Assembly (NCBI GenBank): GCA_028277585.1 | Contig: JANQFY010000280.1 | Location: 1-45,578 of the forward strand | Direction: 5' to 3' | DNA length: 45,578 bases | Source: Sedimentisphaerales bacterium | GTDB lineage: Bacteria; Planctomycetota; Phycisphaerae; Sedimentisphaerales; Anaerobacaceae | Part shown: positions 44,144 through 45,578 of the stretch, piece after piece | Numbering within the stretch: position 1 is the first letter of the stretch | How the letters are laid out: every line of letters begins with the position of its first letter | Notes under the pieces: model-generated | The model's input: only the letters and a program-made list of their open reading frames with translations | The model's database searches: none | Told to the model about the DNA's origin: nothing | Translations under genes and position numbers: made by a program

Positions 44144-44213
44144 GGTGGGTCCTCGACCCACGCGGTCTGGCGGCGCAACGACCCAGGACGCGGTGGGTTG
44201 AGAACCCACGCGG
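44140..44213. repeat. REP family A, copy 4 (right end altered)
   Basis: The left hairpin GTGGGTC-CTC-GACCCAC and right hairpin GTGGGTT-GAG-AACCCAC are kept. The right end reads CCCACGCGG in place of CCCACCCTAC, so the outer pairing is lost. It lies between the convergent FGGY kinase and GH130 genes and supplies the kinase stop codon. A two-way terminator role is plausible. Confidence 0.85.
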
Positions 44214-44217
44214 CCTG

Positions 44218-45408
44218 CTACCGCGTCAACCAGCCAAGGGCGAGATTCTTGCGGATCAGATCGCAGCGCTGCCTGACGCATTCGGCGGAACGCCCGCCAT
44301 CGGCCGGCGTGTTGATCACATAGTCCACCAGCCGCTCGACCGTCGTGGTCGCCACGTGGGTGCGCGTGTCCGAGGAACCGTAGTAGATCAGCAGCGTTCC
44401 ATCATCACGCGCGACCCAGCCATTGCTGAAGACCACGTTCGAGACATCGCCGATCCGCTCCTGATCCTGTGGCGCCAGCAGGTAGCCCCCTGGCGCGTGG
44501 GTGACTTCCCACGGTGCATCGAGTTTGGTCATGAACGCGTAGAGCACATAGCGCAGGCCCGCGGCACAGGCGCGGACACCGTGCGCCAATTGCAGCCAGC
44601 CGCGCGAGGTCTTGATCGGCGCCGGGCCCAACCCGTTCTTGCCCTCCTTGATCGTGTGGTACTGGCGGTCGTCAACGATCGTCTCCTTTTCGATGACGGC
44701 GTGCTCGACGTCGCTTGCCAATCCCCAGCCGATCCCGCCTCCCGAGCCGGCGTCGATGAAGCCATCCTGAGGACGCGTATAGAAGGCGTAGCGACCATCA
44801 ACGAACGTCGGGTGCAAGACGACGTTCCGCTGCTGGGGAGAAGGCGTCTGCAAATCGTCCAGCCGGATCCAGGTATCGAGATCCTTCGTGCGGGCGATGC
44901 CGCACTGAGCGATCGCCGACGACAGGTCGCCCTTGGGCGCGTCCGGGTCCTTGCGCTCGGTACAGAACAGGCCGTAGATCCAGCCGTCCTCGTGTTGGAC
45001 CAGCCGCATGTCGTAGACGTTCACATCAGGCTCATCCGTCTCAGGCATGACGACGGGATAGTCGCGAAACCGGAAGTTGTCGACCCCATTGTCGCTCTGG
45101 GCGACCGCAAAAAAGCTCTTGCGATCGTAGCCCTCCACACGGGCCAGCAGACAGACCTTGCCATCCAGTTCGATCGCGCCGACGTTGAAGGCACTGTTGA
45201 TCCCCAGCCGCGTCATCAGATGTGGATTCGTCTCGGGGTTCAGATCATAGCGCCAGAAGAGTGGTGCATGCTCGGCCGTCAGGACGGGATAGCGGTAGCG
45301 ATCCAGGATGCGATCCCCACCCTCGACACGCTCGTTCGGACGCCCAATGAGTTCCTCGTACCTGACGCACAGGGCCTTGAACTCGGTCTCAAATGCGCTC
45401 TTGTCCAT
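44218..45408 (-). CDS. GH130 phosphorylase, 4-O-beta-D-mannosyl-D-glucose phosphorylase type
   Basis: A 396-residue cytoplasmic protein with the five-bladed GH130 layout. The catalytic Asp is in V-Y-D-M-R-L (Asp133, equivalent to Asp131 of the Bacteroides fragilis enzyme from memory). The [14 protein letters not shown] and S-S-D-T-R-x-H-V-A-T-T-T-V motifs with a D-Y-V-I-N-T-P tail point to subfamily 1. That enzyme splits mannosyl-glucose with phosphate into mannose 1-phosphate and glucose. The ATG at 45408 has AAGGAG upstream and lies five bases after the stop of an epimerase gene that makes its substrate, which strongly supports the assignment. Confidence 0.92.
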   Translation of the reverse strand: MDKSAFETEFKALCVRYEELIGRPNERVEGGDRILDRYRYPVLTAEHAPLFWRYDLNPETNPHLMTRLGINSAFNVGAIELDGKVCLLARVEGYDRKSFFAVAQSDNGVDNFRFRDYPVVMPETDEPDVNVYDMRLVQHEDGWIYGLFCTERKDPDAPKGDLSSAIAQCGIARTKDLDTWIRLDDLQTPSPQQRNVVLHPTFVDGRYAFYTRPQDGFIDAGSGGGIGWGLASDVEHAVIEKETIVDDRQYHTIKEGKNGLGPAPIKTSRGWLQLAHGVRACAAGLRYVLYAFMTKLDAPWEVTHAPGGYLLAPQDQERIGDVSNVVFSNGWVARDDGTLLIYYGSSDTRTHVATTTVERLVDYVINTPADGGRSAECVRQRCDLIRKNLALGWLTR

Positions 45409-45413
45409 ATGTG

Positions 45414-45578
<165 letters not shown>

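Noticed and set aside
35665..44213. CRISPR array
   Set aside because: The repeats are palindromic, single and kilobases apart, with genes between them. No regular spacers or cas genes are present.

Overview
The window is a GC-rich chromosomal segment of a Gram-negative-type bacterium that specialises in carbohydrates. Most gene products carry Sec, Tat or lipoprotein export signals. The mix of a formylglycine sulfatase, uroporphyrinogen-decarboxylase-like (URO-D) proteins, a VCBS/FG-GAP protein, NHL-type lipoproteins and many c-haem proteins with Planctomycete-type haem motifs suggests the PVC superphylum or a neighbouring lineage such as Hydrogenedentota or Sumerlaeota. There is no rRNA or other marker gene, so the phylum stays open. 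I see no tRNA, rRNA, CRISPR array, transposase, phage gene or microcompartment shell gene, and no gene-free stretch longer than about 230 bases. Bases 1-94 hold nothing I can recognise.

Layout. (I) 4583 down to 95, minus strand: a Na+/solute symporter, a lipoprotein L-rhamnose mutarotase and two URO-D-type proteins. (II) 4810-7714, plus strand: the divergent AraC regulator and a secreted FG-GAP propeller protein. (III) 26848 down to 7741, minus strand: thirteen collinear genes that look like one very long operon. In order these are a DeoR regulator, an HzsA-like/SUMF1 fusion, SDR, sulfatase, DeoC aldolase, Zn-dehydrogenase, SDR, NHL lipoprotein, MFS transporter, LyxK-like kinase, exported cupin, a beta-propeller/dihaem-peroxidase fusion and an HzsA-like dihaem protein. 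(IV) 27057-35646, plus strand: three consecutive HzsA-like dihaem proteins. (V) 39964 down to 35864, minus strand: a sixth HzsA-like protein and a second NHL lipoprotein. (VI) 40149-44143, plus strand: a third URO-D protein, a RhaT-like transporter and an FGGY kinase. (VII) 45578 down to 44218, minus strand: the C-terminus of a cellobiose 2-epimerase-type protein and a GH130 mannosylglucose phosphorylase, which together form a mannobiose pathway.

The outstanding feature is six proteins related to the alpha subunit of hydrazine synthase (HzsA) in a locus that otherwise handles sugars. Each has a propeller-like middle region and two CxxCH haem sites about 50-55 residues apart. One of them (7741-10089) is encoded just downstream of a YncE-like propeller fused to a MauG/CCP-type dihaem domain (10273-12123). 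That is the same architecture as the beta and gamma subunits of hydrazine synthase, which are fused in some anammox bacteria. Four of the other five carry extra modules typical of glycan-active proteins (LamG, F5/8 discoidin, NPCBM, PA14-like), and one also ends in a SUMF1 domain. My reading, which is inference, is a periplasmic or surface haem-enzyme system recruited to polysaccharide or sugar oxidation rather than anammox.

Two families of short palindromic repeats occur in the intergenic spaces of 35.6-44.2 kb, and a related inverted repeat lies inside operon III.
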